Assembly (NCBI RefSeq): GCF_051388935.1
Contig: NZ_JBPKBI010000001.1
Location: forward strand, 372,001 to 436,000
Source: Yinghuangia sp035454725
GTDB taxonomy: Bacteria > Actinomycetota > Actinomycetes > Streptomycetales > Streptomycetaceae
Reading direction: 5' to 3'
DNA: 64,000 nucleotides
Shown: positions 1 through 8,477 of the stretch, piece after piece
How positions within the stretch are numbered: the first letter of the stretch is position 1
Layout of the letters: the number at the start of each line of letters is the position of its first letter
Program-made: the position numbers and the translations under genes
The notes under the pieces: model-generated
Seen by the model: only the letters and a program-made list of their open reading frames with translations
The model's database searches: none
Told to the model about the DNA's origin: nothing

Positions 1-661
1 GCAGATCCGCCGCGACCTTGCTCGGGTTGCGCAGCGCCTCGACGATGTCCGGGAGTATCGGCTGGCGGTCCTTCACCGTCCGCATGACGTGCACGTGCGC
101 CGCCTTGAGCGCATACCCCGCACGCTCCTCCAGCGGGCGGCCCATCGCCACCTCGATGATCGTGCGCAGCAGCGCCAGTTGGCCCGTCGAGGCGATCGCC
201 GGGTCCAGCGGATTCAGACGCACCCCGTCGGATCCGAGGTCCGTCGGGTCGAGGCGGACCGGCTTGATGCCCAGGGCCTCGGCGATGTGGTTCCACTCGC
301 CGACACCGTCCTCGCCCTGGGCGTCCAGCACCACGACCTGGCGGTCGCGGAACCGGAGCTGGCGCAAAACGTACGTCTTCTCCAACGCCGACTTGCCGTT
401 GCCCGACTCGCCCAGCACCAGCCAATGCGGCGCGGGCAGTTGCTGCCCGTACAACTGGAACGGGTCGTAGACGTAGCCCTTGCCCGAGTACACCTCGCGG
501 CCGATGATCACGCCCGAATCCCCCAGCCCCGGGGCGGCCGTGGGCAGGTACACCGCCTGCGCCTGACCCGTCGAGGTCCGCACCGGCAGACGCTGAGTCT
601 CGTGTCTGCCGAAGAGGAAACTCGCGAAGCCGTCGGTCAACAACGACATGATTCCGGACAC
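1..661 (-). CDS. type IV secretion-like ATP-binding protein (VirB4/TraC-like), 3' end outside the window
   Basis: Only the first 220 or so codons are present. Read on the minus strand, a leader of about 85 residues is followed by a clear Walker A motif, GESGNGKSA, and by VVVLDAQGED, which resembles the strand that follows the P-loop in conjugation ATPases. This suggests a cytoplasmic motor of the VirB4/TraC/FtsK-HerA group that would power a membrane export or DNA-transfer complex. The start is GTG at 661, preceded by GGAGGT at a spacing of about 7; an ATG 12 bases further in lies too far from the ribosome site. It starts 4 bases after the stop of the upstream PrgI-like gene, so the two are cotranscribed and probably translationally coupled. 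The C-terminal catalytic motifs cannot be seen, so the exact subfamily is open. Confidence 0.75.
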   Translation of the reverse strand, partial: MSGIMSLLTDGFASFLFGRHETQRLPVRTSTGQAQAVYLPTAAPGLGDSGVIIGREVYSGKGYVYDPFQLYGQQLPAPHWLVLGESGNGKSALEKTYVLRQLRFRDRQVVVLDAQGEDGVGEWNHIAEALGIKPVRLDPTDLGSDGVRLNPLDPAIASTGQLALLRTIIEVAMGRPLEERAGYALKAAHVHVMRTVKDRQPILPDIVEALRNPSKVAADL

Positions 662-665
662 GACG

Positions 666-2177
666 TCACCTCCTGATCCCGGTGGCGAACGGCAGCGTGT
701 TCACGAACGCCCGGTGCTGCTCGCGGTCGCACCACTCCAGTTTGAGGAAGCATTTGCCGGCCGACGCGCGGATCGTCCGTTTGTCGCGGGCCAGTTGCTC
801 CGGATCACGCGACGAGACCGTGATGTAGCCGACCAGGTTGACCCCCGCCGCGCCGCCCGCCAGATCCTCGCCGCGCTGGTCGACGCGCCCGGTGTGCGCG
901 AGGTCGCGCGGGTCGACCACGCGGTTCATCTTGGCGGCACGCGCGGCGTCGGCGTCGTCGTTCGTCTTCTCGGTGAGCATGCGCTCGATCGCGATGTCGG
1001 TCGGCTCCAGGTCCATCGTCACCGCGACGGTACGGATCACGTCGGGTGTGTGGACCAGCAGCGGCGCCAGGAAGTTCACCCCGACGGGAGTCAGCGGCCA
1101 CTCCTTGATCCACGCCGTCGCGTGGCACCACGGGCGGGACGTCTCCGACTCCCGGGTCTTGGCCTGGAGGTAGTTCGGATGCGTCGCGTCCAACTCGGCG
1201 GGCCACGCGTACCGGGCCTGCATGCCGTCGAACTGGTCGATCTGGTGCTCCGGGTCGTACATCGAATGGATGAGCGACGCCAACCGCGCCTCGTTCATCG
1301 GCTGCCGCACCCGGATGTCCGCCTCGGCCAGCCGAGCGCACACGTCGGTGAGTTCGCGGGCCATGACCACGCCGAGACCCTGGTCGCCCTTGCCCATCAC
1401 CGACGACTCGGCGGCCAGGTCGCGGTTGTAGTGCATGCAGGCGACCAGGTACGCGCGGTGCTGCTCGCTGGATGTCGACACCATCGACTGGAGCTGGTCG
1501 TACGAATCCTTCACCCAGCGCGGCGCCGACGGGTCGCCGCGCCGCGCGACGTCCTTGGCGTGCGCGTCGGGGTCGGCCGGCATCGTGCGCGCCAGGATCT
1601 GAAGCCGTGTCACGAAGCCGTCGCCGTTGGCCACGTGCTTGAGCAGGGTGCCGAACCGCTCGACCAGCGCCTCCTGGTCCTCCGAGTCGCGCAGGCCCAC
1701 GCCGGGGCCCTCGATCTCGATCGCCGCGGTGACCGTGCGCCGCTCCAGGTGCATCAGCACCGCGAGCTCGTCCGGCCCGAACGGCACACTGAGCCAGGTC
1801 AGGCGCCCGATCCCGGGCGGTGTCCCGATCGCGACCGCGGCACCGTTCAGGCGCGTGCCCGCCTCCATGACCGCCGAGCGGTAGCGGGCGCCGCGTTTGA
1901 GCGTGCGCTTGTAACTGCGGTTGATCTCGAACCACTTGTAGAACGTCCGCCCCCGGTAGGGCAGATAGACCGCGGCGAACGCGATCAGCGGGAATCCCAC
2001 CAGTCCGATGATCCGGACCGCCAGCACCGGAATCAGCAGACCCCACAGCAAACCGAGGGCGCCGCCCGCGATGATCAGGAAGATCTCACCCGGCTCGCGG
2101 TTCTTCCCGATGACGGCGGCCGGCTTCGCCTTGCCGATGAGGAACGTCCGGCGTCGGTGGATCGGCTGTGACGTCAT
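666..2177 (-). CDS. SCO6880/PrgI-family type IV secretion-associated membrane protein
   Basis: A 503-residue protein. Two closely spaced hydrophobic segments lie near the N terminus (about residues 25-65, with GEIFLIIAGGALGLLWG and LVGFPLIAFAAVYLPYRG), followed by a long soluble region. This is the layout of the actinobacterial SCO6880 family, which carries a PrgI-like N-terminal domain and sits beside VirB4-type ATPases. The start ATG at 2177 (MTSQPIHRRRTF) was chosen because the frame upstream is Arg/Pro/Ser-rich and not protein-like. It lies 4 bases upstream of the ATPase gene and about 350 bases downstream of a small TrbC-like gene. A role as a membrane scaffold linking the ATPase to a channel is inferred from the family and context; no catalytic motif is visible. 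Confidence 0.75.
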   Translation of the reverse strand: MTSQPIHRRRTFLIGKAKPAAVIGKNREPGEIFLIIAGGALGLLWGLLIPVLAVRIIGLVGFPLIAFAAVYLPYRGRTFYKWFEINRSYKRTLKRGARYRSAVMEAGTRLNGAAVAIGTPPGIGRLTWLSVPFGPDELAVLMHLERRTVTAAIEIEGPGVGLRDSEDQEALVERFGTLLKHVANGDGFVTRLQILARTMPADPDAHAKDVARRGDPSAPRWVKDSYDQLQSMVSTSSEQHRAYLVACMHYNRDLAAESSVMGKGDQGLGVVMARELTDVCARLAEADIRVRQPMNEARLASLIHSMYDPEHQIDQFDGMQARYAWPAELDATHPNYLQAKTRESETSRPWCHATAWIKEWPLTPVGVNFLAPLLVHTPDVIRTVAVTMDLEPTDIAIERMLTEKTNDDADAARAAKMNRVVDPRDLAHTGRVDQRGEDLAGGAAGVNLVGYITVSSRDPEQLARDKRTIRASAGKCFLKLEWCDREQHRAFVNTLPFATGIRR

Positions 2178-2527
2178 GCTCGGGCCTCGCTCCCGGTCCT
2201 GGCATACGGCGAACGGCCCGGACCGACGCGGACGGGCGTTGCTCCGGCGACGTCCGCGGGCACCGGACTGCGGCGTCGTCCGGACAGCGCGGAACGGTCG
2301 GCGGACACCGACCGATGCGATTGCGGCAGTTCGCCGATCATGCACGACCCCCTTTCCGCACCCACGGTCCGGTGGTGCGTTCTCCGGGACGATCCTCCCA
2401 GAGAAGCCCCGCCGCGGTTGGTGTGCGCGGGGGAGTCGGGCCGAATTCCCGGTGCACCTCGGGAGTTACGCGCGCACGGGTACGCCACGTGAGCCCCTTC
2501 GGGTCGGCAATTCGGAAACAGTCGGCG
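2178..2527. other. intergenic stretch without a recognised gene
   Basis: This stretch lies between the small TrbC-like gene and the PrgI-like gene. Open frames cross it on both strands, but their translations are rich in Arg, Pro and Ser with no domain or ribosome site, as expected by chance at this G+C. It may hold the promoter of the two downstream minus-strand genes; no clear -35/-10 pair or hairpin was seen. Confidence 0.5.
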
Positions 2528-2854
2528 CTAGATCGCCATCCCGTAGATGATCGTGAAGAGTGTCCCGAGCGAGCCGATGATGAACACACCGGTGAGGCCG
2601 GCGATGATCAGGCCCTTGCCCTGCTCCGCACTGAACGTGTCGCGCAGAGCCGTCGCCCCTATGCGCTGCTTGGCCGCGCCCCAGATGGCGATGGCCAGGC
2701 AGAGGAGGATGGCGACGGCCATGACCACCTGGACCATGGTTCGGGCTTCTTGACCGAGCGCCCCGAAGGGACCCCAGTCCGGGGCAATGCCACTGATGAT
2801 CTCATCAATGTTGCCGTTGCCATTGCCGCTGTCTTCGCCTGCGCCTAGGTACAT
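2528..2854 (-). CDS. small two-helix membrane protein, TrbC/VirB2-like
   Basis: A 108-residue protein with an acidic, Gly/Asn-rich N terminus and two hydrophobic segments (MVQVVMAVAILLCLAIAIWG and GLIIAGLTGVFIIGSLGTLF) separated by a short basic loop. This is the size and topology of TrbC/VirB2-like pilin or channel subunits, which fits its place upstream of a PrgI-like protein and a VirB4-like ATPase on the same strand. The start is uncertain: ATG at 2854 has a G-rich stretch upstream; a GTG at 2863 and an ATG at 2917 are in frame, the last without a ribosome site. Assignment to the pilin group rests on topology and context, not on a diagnostic motif. Confidence 0.55.
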   Translation of the reverse strand: MYLGAGEDSGNGNGNIDEIISGIAPDWGPFGALGQEARTMVQVVMAVAILLCLAIAIWGAAKQRIGATALRDTFSAEQGKGLIIAGLTGVFIIGSLGTLFTIIYGMAI

Positions 2855-3104
2855 GCCGTTCACCGCCCCCGACTGGGCTCCTCGAAGTGCCCCCGTCGGA
2901 TGGAGCGGGGGCGTCATACGTCGTGATTATTCTGACGTGACGACACCGTTCGGGCCACCACCCCCGCGAGATGATCTTCTCACTGTGTGTATCACGGGCG
3001 GTTGCACCGGGCAATCAAGGCACGCACGCAGGCACGGATGCGGTGTGAATCGTCTTTCCGCGTGTTGCGAGTGGTGGAAATCCGTCCGGAATTTTGGCCG
3101 GAAA

Positions 3105-3147
3105 ACGCGTCAGGCCCCGGACCACGTGGGTCCGGGGCCTGACGCGT
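3105..3147 (-). terminator. intrinsic terminator of the transglycosylase/M23 gene
   Basis: A perfect 19-base-pair stem (arms 3105-3123 and 3129-3147) with a 5-base loop, followed on the minus strand by a short T run (TTTTC). It lies about 35 bases past the stop codon of the wall hydrolase gene. Confidence 0.85.
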
Positions 3148-3181
3148 CGCGCTGTTTCCTGCGGTTGATCCGTGGTGGGGA

Positions 3182-4426
3182 TCAGATGTTGACGCCGTGG
3201 GCGCGCAGGTAGGTCAGCGGGTTGATGTCCGAGCCGTAGTTCGGAGTGGTGCGGATCTCGAAGTGCAGGTGCGGGCCGGTCGAGTTGCCGGTCGAGCCCA
3301 CGAGGCCGATCTGCTGGCCGGTGGAGACCTTCTGGCCGACCGACACGGAGATCGAGGAGAGGTGTGCGTACTGGCTGTACTTGCCGTCCGGGTGCTTGAT
3401 GACGACCTCGTTGCCGTACGCACCGGCCCAGCCGGCGGACACGACGGTGCCGGTGGTGATCGCCTTGACCGAGGTGCCGGCGGAGGCGCGGAAGTCCTCA
3501 CCGGTGTGGCCGTTGGACCACAGCGAGCCGGAGCGGCCGTAGCTGCCGCTCGGGGCACCCGGCACGGGGCGGACGTAGCCCGAGGACGCCGTCTGCGACG
3601 ACGCGGACGACGAACCGCCGGAGGCGGACGTGCCGGTCGAGGAGGAGTTCGACGACGCGCCGGTGGACGACGACGAAGAGGAGGTCGTCGGCTTGGCCGG
3701 GGTCGTGGTCGTGCTCTGACCGGCCGTCAGGGTCAGCTTCTGGCCCGGGAAGATGACGTCCGGGTCGCTGCCGACGACGCTGCGGTTGATCTCGTACAGC
3801 TTCTGCCAGCCGCCGTTGACCTCGTGGGCGCGGGCGATCTTGAAGAGGGTGTCACCCGCGACGACGGTGTACGCCGACTTGGCGTTGCTCGTGGCGGCCG
3901 GGGCCTGCGTCGTCTTGGACTCGGTCTTCGCCTCGGTCTTCGCCTCGGTCTTCGAGGTACCGGCCGACGAAGTGGTCTGCGCCTGCGACTTCGAGGTCGT
4001 CGCCTGCGAGGACGACGCGTCGGGGTTGATCGCGGGGGTGCCGCTGTTCTTGGTCAGGCCCGCCTTGACGGAGCAGACCGGCCAGGCGCCGGGGCCCTGG
4101 ACCGCGAGAACCTTCTCGGCGATCGCGATCTGCTGGTCCTTCGTGGCGAGGTCGGCACGCGGCGCGTACTTCTGGCCGCCGAACTCGACCCAGGTGCTCT
4201 GCTGGAACTGCAGGCCACCGTAGAAGCCGTTGCCGGTGTTGATGGACCAGTTGTTCGTGCTCTCGCACGCGGCAACCTTGTCCCAGGTGCTCACCGAGGC
4301 GGCGGAGGCGCTGGTCGCGCCCATGATCGGGGCGACGATCGCGGCGCCGGTGACACCGGCGGCGACGGCGATGCGCGAGGACGTGACAAGTCGGGTACGG
4401 CGATGACGCCCGGTTCCGGACAGCAT
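3182..4426 (-). CDS. secreted wall hydrolase: transglycosylase-like + LysM + M23 endopeptidase
   Basis: A 414-residue exported peptidoglycan enzyme. Residues 1-42 form a signal peptide (Arg-rich n-region, hydrophobic core, cleavage near ASA-AS). Residues 46-120 are an Rpf/transglycosylase-like domain beginning WDKVAACES, with the likely catalytic Glu55. A Lys/Thr/Ser/Ala-rich linker leads to a LysM motif (YTVVAGDTLFKIARAHEV) that would bind glycan. A Ser/Thr-rich linker then leads to an M23 peptidase domain with zinc ligands HTGED and HLHFEI. It would act outside the membrane on both glycan strands and stem peptides, in line with the Rpf/Swl enzymes used in spore germination and growth. A c-di-AMP riboswitch lies directly upstream and a strong terminator downstream, so it is a single-gene unit. 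The ATG at 4426 follows GAGAGG at a suitable distance. Confidence 0.93.
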   Translation of the reverse strand: MLSGTGRHRRTRLVTSSRIAVAAGVTGAAIVAPIMGATSASAASVSTWDKVAACESTNNWSINTGNGFYGGLQFQQSTWVEFGGQKYAPRADLATKDQQIAIAEKVLAVQGPGAWPVCSVKAGLTKNSGTPAINPDASSSQATTSKSQAQTTSSAGTSKTEAKTEAKTESKTTQAPAATSNAKSAYTVVAGDTLFKIARAHEVNGGWQKLYEINRSVVGSDPDVIFPGQKLTLTAGQSTTTTPAKPTTSSSSSSTGASSNSSSTGTSASGGSSSASSQTASSGYVRPVPGAPSGSYGRSGSLWSNGHTGEDFRASAGTSVKAITTGTVVSAGWAGAYGNEVVIKHPDGKYSQYAHLSSISVSVGQKVSTGQQIGLVGSTGNSTGPHLHFEIRTTPNYGSDINPLTYLRAHGVNI

Positions 4427-4444
4427 GAAGCGTTTCCTCTCCCA

Positions 4445-4639
4445 CGCCTGCGAGGTGAGCTGTCGGATTCGGGCTGGAGTTGCCCGGCCGCGCCGAAAAA
4501 CCTTGTCTCCAAGGGTTTTTGGCGCAGCTTCACCCCAAGCCGTGACCGAAAATCGGTCCGGCGCATTTCACCTGGTTCCCCCGCTTCTGCCGTGGCTGCT
4601 TCTCAGCTGTCCCGTCCGTACCGGCGGCAGAACTAGGCG
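4445..4639 (-). promoter_or_regulatory. c-di-AMP riboswitch (ydaO type)
   Basis: The minus-strand leader of the wall hydrolase gene carries the conserved pieces of the ydaO aptamer in order: GCGGGGGAACCAGGTG, then TTGGGGTGAA, then near the 3' end GAATCCGACAGCTCACCTCG. The ends CGCCT (4639-4635) and AGGCG (4449-4445) can pair as the closing P1 stem. Actinobacterial ydaO elements are known to lie before resuscitation-promoting-factor-like wall hydrolases and to lower expression when c-di-AMP is high. The aptamer ends about 18 bases before the ATG, so control of either termination or ribosome access is possible. Confidence 0.9.
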
Positions 4640-4678
4640 TTCCGGTCGGAGGGGTCGGTGTGGGGACCGACGCGGAGC

Positions 4679-4708
4679 AACTTAGGCAGACGGGTCCCGT
4701 GATCACAA
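4679..4708 (-). promoter_or_regulatory. predicted promoter upstream of the riboswitch
   Basis: On the minus strand TTGTGA (4708-4703) and TAAGTT (4684-4679) are separated by 18 bases. Transcription would begin near 4672, about 30 bases before the riboswitch aptamer. The match to a vegetative promoter is moderate. Confidence 0.4.
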
Positions 4709-5317
4709 GCGACTCATCGGATTGGCAGGTTTGCGACAGCGCGCAGAGGGGGAGAAGGTCACCCCTTGTCACAATTCGGCAGCCGAAGGTGTCCGAATTC
4801 CTACGATCGGTACCTGGTTACTGACCGGTCGTGAAAGAGTTTCACGCTACGTGCGTAGACGGTTGTCGAGCGTCAGTCCGGTGTGACCTGGACTACATTC
4901 CAGAATCGTTGGCCGTTATGTCCGACTTGAGGCTTTGTTCGCCAGGCGACTCGGCGCTTCGTCCCTCGTTCGCAAGGTGGATGAAGCTATTTGCCATGAT
5001 TTGCCCGAATTGTTGATAGCCGAAGGGGCGGTGGCCTGCTCTTTGTTCTCGGCATCGTTGCCGCGTCAGGGGCCGGGAATGGGGCCCGTCGGAGCCGGAG
5101 GAAGCGAGAGGCGTACGACCGGGGAAGCAGGCCCGCCCCCCGTCGCTCCCGCCTGCCGCAGCATCGGACCGTAGTCGCGACAGGACGCTCCGCAGCCCTG
5201 GTCCGAGGGTGAAGTGACCCACCGCGTACGCTCCTTGGGACGAGCGGGAGGCGCGGGGGAACCGCGGAGACCACCCAAGCGTGATGTTCAGGGACGAAAC
5301 CTCGGGAGGTAACCCGC
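4709..5317. other. intergenic region between divergent wall hydrolase and PAP2 genes
   Basis: About 600 bases with no convincing gene. The part from about 4700 to 5050 is visibly less G+C-rich than its surroundings, as is usual for a regulatory region. A 61-codon frame beginning at 4831 lacks a ribosome site and codon bias. No RNA gene was recognised. Confidence 0.45.
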
Positions 5318-5974
5318 GTGACCGTGTACGCCCCGGCCGCCACCGCCGACGCCGCCATGCACCTGGCCGCCGGCGACAACATCGACGTCGACGTCCTCCA
5401 GGGCATCAACGGCTTGGCGGACGACACCACATGGGCGCACGGCTTCATGGAGTTCACCGGTGAGTACGGCCTGCTCGCCGTCCTCGGCCTGCTGCTCGGC
5501 ATCGCCTGGTTCCGCGCCCGCCGGCGCCCCGACCACGATGTCGCGGTGGCCGGCATCGTCTGGGCGCCGATCGCCGCTTTCCTCGCCGAGTTGGCCAACA
5601 TCCCGCTGCGCAGCTTCGTCGACCGCCCGCGCCCCTTTTTCGTGCATTCCGACATCCACGTGCTCGTCCAGGGTAAGGACGATCCGTCGTTCGCGTCCGA
5701 TCACGCGTTGCTGACGATGTCCATCGCCGTGGCACTTTTGCTGGTGGACCGTCAACTGGGTGCGATCGCGGTGCTCGTCGCGGTGTTGCAGGGGTTCGCG
5801 CGTCTCTATGTCGGTGTCCACTATCCGACGGACGTCCTGGGCGGCTTCGCGCTCGGGGCACTCGTCGCGCTCGCCTTGTCGCCGCTCGCGCTGCGGGCAT
5901 TGCTCCCGGTGGTGCGTCGAGTCGAGCAGACTGCCTTGCGACCGCTGGTGGTTGCGGGTCCGGCCGCGTCCTGA
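5318..5974 (+). CDS. PAP2-family membrane phosphatase
   Basis: A 218-residue protein with about five hydrophobic segments and the three phosphatase motifs of the PAP2 superfamily in modified form: RSFVDRPRP (K-x6-RP with Arg for Lys), PSFASDHA (PSGH motif with Asp for Gly) and ARLYVGVHYPTDVLGG (SR-x5-H-x3-D). Members dephosphorylate lipid phosphates such as undecaprenyl pyrophosphate or phosphatidate at the membrane. The start is GTG at 5318 with GGGAGGT at 5304-5310. It stands alone between a divergent wall hydrolase and a GntR regulator. The family call is firm; the substrate is unknown, and a link to cell-wall lipid recycling is only inferred. Confidence 0.85.
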   Translation: MTVYAPAATADAAMHLAAGDNIDVDVLQGINGLADDTTWAHGFMEFTGEYGLLAVLGLLLGIAWFRARRRPDHDVAVAGIVWAPIAAFLAELANIPLRSFVDRPRPFFVHSDIHVLVQGKDDPSFASDHALLTMSIAVALLLVDRQLGAIAVLVAVLQGFARLYVGVHYPTDVLGGFALGALVALALSPLALRALLPVVRRVEQTALRPLVVAGPAAS

Positions 5975-6208
5975 CGACCTCGGACCCCGGTCACGTCGCC
6001 TCCGGGATGTCGGAACACGTACGGGAGTTCGTCGGGTTTGCGGGCGAACGGGCAGGTGGGAGCCCGTGCGACGAGCTGCCAAGCTGCGCATTCCGTGTGG
6101 TGTTGGGTACGGTCTGGTGATGGCGCCGCACGCGCAGGCCGACCGCGGGGTGCGGTGCCTCCACGGCGGGTACGGCACGCCGTGTCACGGAGGGACTTGG
6201 GTAGCGGC

Positions 6209-6958
6209 ATGGACGAGGCGGACGCTGGGGACGGAGCCGACCCTGTCGGAGACGCGGCGCGCCTGGGGGAGCGGTTGAGTCTGCGCGAGCAGGTGGCCCG
6301 GGCCATCCGCGCCGCGCTCGTCGCCGGGGAGATGCGGCCCGGGGTGGTCTACTCGGCCCCCGGATTGGCCACCCGGTTCGGCGTGTCCGCGACGCCGGTG
6401 CGCGAGGCACTGCTCGACCTGGCCAAGGACGGCCTCGTGGAACCCGTGCGCAACAAGGGATTCCGTGTTCGCGCGCTGTCCGCGCAAGACGCCGAGGAGA
6501 TCTACGCGTTGCGCAGTCTCCTGGAGATCCCGACCGTCGCGGCACTCGCGCGTGACGGATGCGCCGACGCGCTGCCGATGTTGCGCCGGCTCGCCGACGA
6601 CATCGTCGACGCGGGCAAGCGCGGTGACGCATTGGAGTACGTGGCGGCCGACCAGCGGTTTCACACCTGCCTGTTGGAGCTGTCCGGCAACCTGCGCCTG
6701 GTCCGCATCGTGGTGGAACTGCGCTCCCAGGCAAGGCTTTACCGGTTGCGCGGCGTCGTGGAGCGCGGTGAGGCGGGCCAACCGGCGGAAGAGCACCACG
6801 AGTTGCTGGATCTGATCGAGGCACGTGATCCCGATGCCGTGACGCGGCTGATGGAGCGTCACCTGACGTGGTCGCGCCGGATGGAGCCCGACGGAATCGC
6901 GCGGGCCGAGCCGATCGGGCCGACCCGCGCGGAGGAATTACCCCCCTCCCGGCCGTGA
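6209..6958 (+). CDS. GntR-family regulator (FadR/FCD type)
   Basis: A 249-residue regulator. Residues 20-90 form a GntR winged helix-turn-helix (LREQVARAIRAALVAGEM, then LATRFGVSATPVREALLDL, with the family-typical TPVREAL). The C-terminal half is an all-helical FCD ligand domain with metal-binding His residues (EEIYALRSLLE, RFHTCLLELSGN, EEHHELLDLIE). FCD regulators sense small organic acids or related metabolites. The start ATG at 6209 (MDEADAG) has GGAGGG about 14 bases upstream, slightly long; frames further upstream look non-coding. No target operon is adjacent, so its effector and targets cannot be named. Confidence 0.85.
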   Translation: MDEADAGDGADPVGDAARLGERLSLREQVARAIRAALVAGEMRPGVVYSAPGLATRFGVSATPVREALLDLAKDGLVEPVRNKGFRVRALSAQDAEEIYALRSLLEIPTVAALARDGCADALPMLRRLADDIVDAGKRGDALEYVAADQRFHTCLLELSGNLRLVRIVVELRSQARLYRLRGVVERGEAGQPAEEHHELLDLIEARDPDAVTRLMERHLTWSRRMEPDGIARAEPIGPTRAEELPPSRP

Positions 6959-7089
6959 CTTCGCGCCCTGCCGCTCGTTGCGCCCCTTGAGCGGTGCCGC
7001 ACATCGTGCGTGCCGCCCGCGGGCCGTACGACCGAAGTGGCTTTCCGCCATGGGACCGGGGAAGCCAGGGCGACCATGGGAGTCATGGG

Positions 7090-8085
7090 ATGAAGTTCCG
7101 GATCGTGCTGTCCGGTGCGTGCATCGGCGCGCTGGGCCTGACCGGCTGCGGCGGCGGTGAGGACGCCGGGCCGACGGGCGGGGCGGAGTCGGCCGAGGCC
7201 GTGGCCGCGGTCAAGGCGGCAGCCGCGACCACGGTCGAGGCGGGCAGTTCGCGGACGAGGACGACCATGACGATGCAGTCGGGCGACCGCACGGTGGTGC
7301 TCACCGGCGAGGGGTTGTTCGACTACCGCAAGCGCATCGGCACCGTCAGCGTCCAGGTGCCCGAGGATTCCGGGGCCGAGGCCAAGGGGCCGTTGCAGGA
7401 GATCGTGACGCCGGAGGCGCTGTACATGAAGAACGCCTCCCCTGACGTGCCCCCCGACAAGTGGGTGCGGATCGACATGCAAGGCCTCGCGGACGGCAAC
7501 CTGGTGAGCGGTGGCAGCACCGACCCGACCACGTCGTTCGAGATACTGCGCGGTGTCAACGACGACGTGTCGTATCTCGGGACGAAGGACTTCGGCGGCA
7601 CCCAGGTCCGGCACTACAAGGGCACGCTCGACCTGAAGAAGGCCCACGACGCCACGCCCGAGAACCTGCGTGCGCCGCTGGCGGCGGCGTTGAAGAGTTT
7701 CTCCAGCGGGACCATTCCGTTCGAGGTGTACCTCGACGAACAGGGTCGGCTGCGCAGGGTGCAGGAGGAGTTCAACCTCGCATCGGCGGGCGCCGGCGGC
7801 AAGGCCGGCAAGCAGACCGCCAAGGTCGTCTCCGCGGCGGAGCTCTACGACTTCGGCGTGCCGGTCGACGTGCAGCCGCCGCGTCCTGAGGAGTTGTACG
7901 TCTCGCCGACCGCGACGCCCCCGGCGAACGCGGCCACGTCTGCCGCTCCTTCCGGCCGGGCGACCACCACGAGCCCCAAGGGATCGGCGAGTTCGGCCAA
8001 ACCGACCGGTAAGACGAGTTCGGCAGGTTCGTCCGGTTCGGCAACTCCGACGGCCTCTTCGACTGTCGCCACGCGCAAGCCCTGA
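7090..8085 (+). CDS. secreted lipoprotein, LppX/LprAFG-like fold possible
   Basis: A 331-residue lipoprotein. The N terminus MKFRIVLSGACIGALGLTGC ends in a lipobox (GLTGC), so Cys20 would be lipidated and the protein anchored outside the membrane. Residues 30-265 alternate strands and short helices in the way seen in the actinobacterial LppX/LprG-like or DUF-type lipoproteins. The last 65 residues are a Ser/Thr/Ala/Pro-rich low-complexity tail. The start is ATG at 7090; an ATG at 7085 is out of frame and stops at once. It is followed by a strong inverted repeat that probably ends transcription. Function unknown. Confidence 0.75.
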   Translation: MKFRIVLSGACIGALGLTGCGGGEDAGPTGGAESAEAVAAVKAAAATTVEAGSSRTRTTMTMQSGDRTVVLTGEGLFDYRKRIGTVSVQVPEDSGAEAKGPLQEIVTPEALYMKNASPDVPPDKWVRIDMQGLADGNLVSGGSTDPTTSFEILRGVNDDVSYLGTKDFGGTQVRHYKGTLDLKKAHDATPENLRAPLAAALKSFSSGTIPFEVYLDEQGRLRRVQEEFNLASAGAGGKAGKQTAKVVSAAELYDFGVPVDVQPPRPEELYVSPTATPPANAATSAAPSGRATTTSPKGSASSAKPTGKTSSAGSSGSATPTASSTVATRKP

Positions 8086-8104
8086 CCCCGGACTCCGCCG
8101 TATG

Positions 8105-8282
8105 CCGGCCGCAACTTCCCCACACCGCAGGGAAGTTGCGGCCGGTTTGTCATGGTGTGCACGGCACCACGCGCCGGCGCGTGGTGCCGTACACACCATG
8201 ACAAACCGGCCGCGACTCCCCTACGGTGCGGGGAGGTTGCGGCCGGTTTGTCATGGTGTGCACGGCACCACGCGCCGGCGCG
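8105..8282. repeat. array of nested inverted repeats (three copies of one unit)
   Basis: A unit of about 45 bases beginning GTTGCGGCCGGTTTGTCATG occurs directly at about 8136, inverted at about 8175-8213 and directly again at about 8235. Consecutive copies therefore form long near-perfect palindromes: an outer 16-base-pair hairpin at 8105-8145, and a palindrome of about 37 base pairs per arm centred near 8176 with only one or two mismatches, followed by another GC stem. The array lies just after the lipoprotein stop codon. It may act as a strong terminator or be a REP-like element; it encodes nothing visible. Confidence 0.85.
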
Positions 8283-8477
8283 CGCGGTGGCTTCCGCGGC
8301 CGCGCGCCGGTGGCGCGCCGGGCGGCGAAGCCGAGCGCCCCCGGCTCCGGGCGGTACGCAAATGGCCCATGCGTGTCATGCGCGTCGAACGCGGCCGACT
8401 CTAGTCTGGTTGTGCGTCAGGGGAGTTGCGTACTCTCCGCCCTGGCAACTTCGCCCGAGCCCGAGGAGGTGGTGTGG

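Noticed and set aside
4831..5016. A 61-codon plus-strand frame with several Cys
   Set aside because: It has no ribosome site, lies in a less G+C-rich regulatory region and lacks the strong third-position G/C bias of real genes here.
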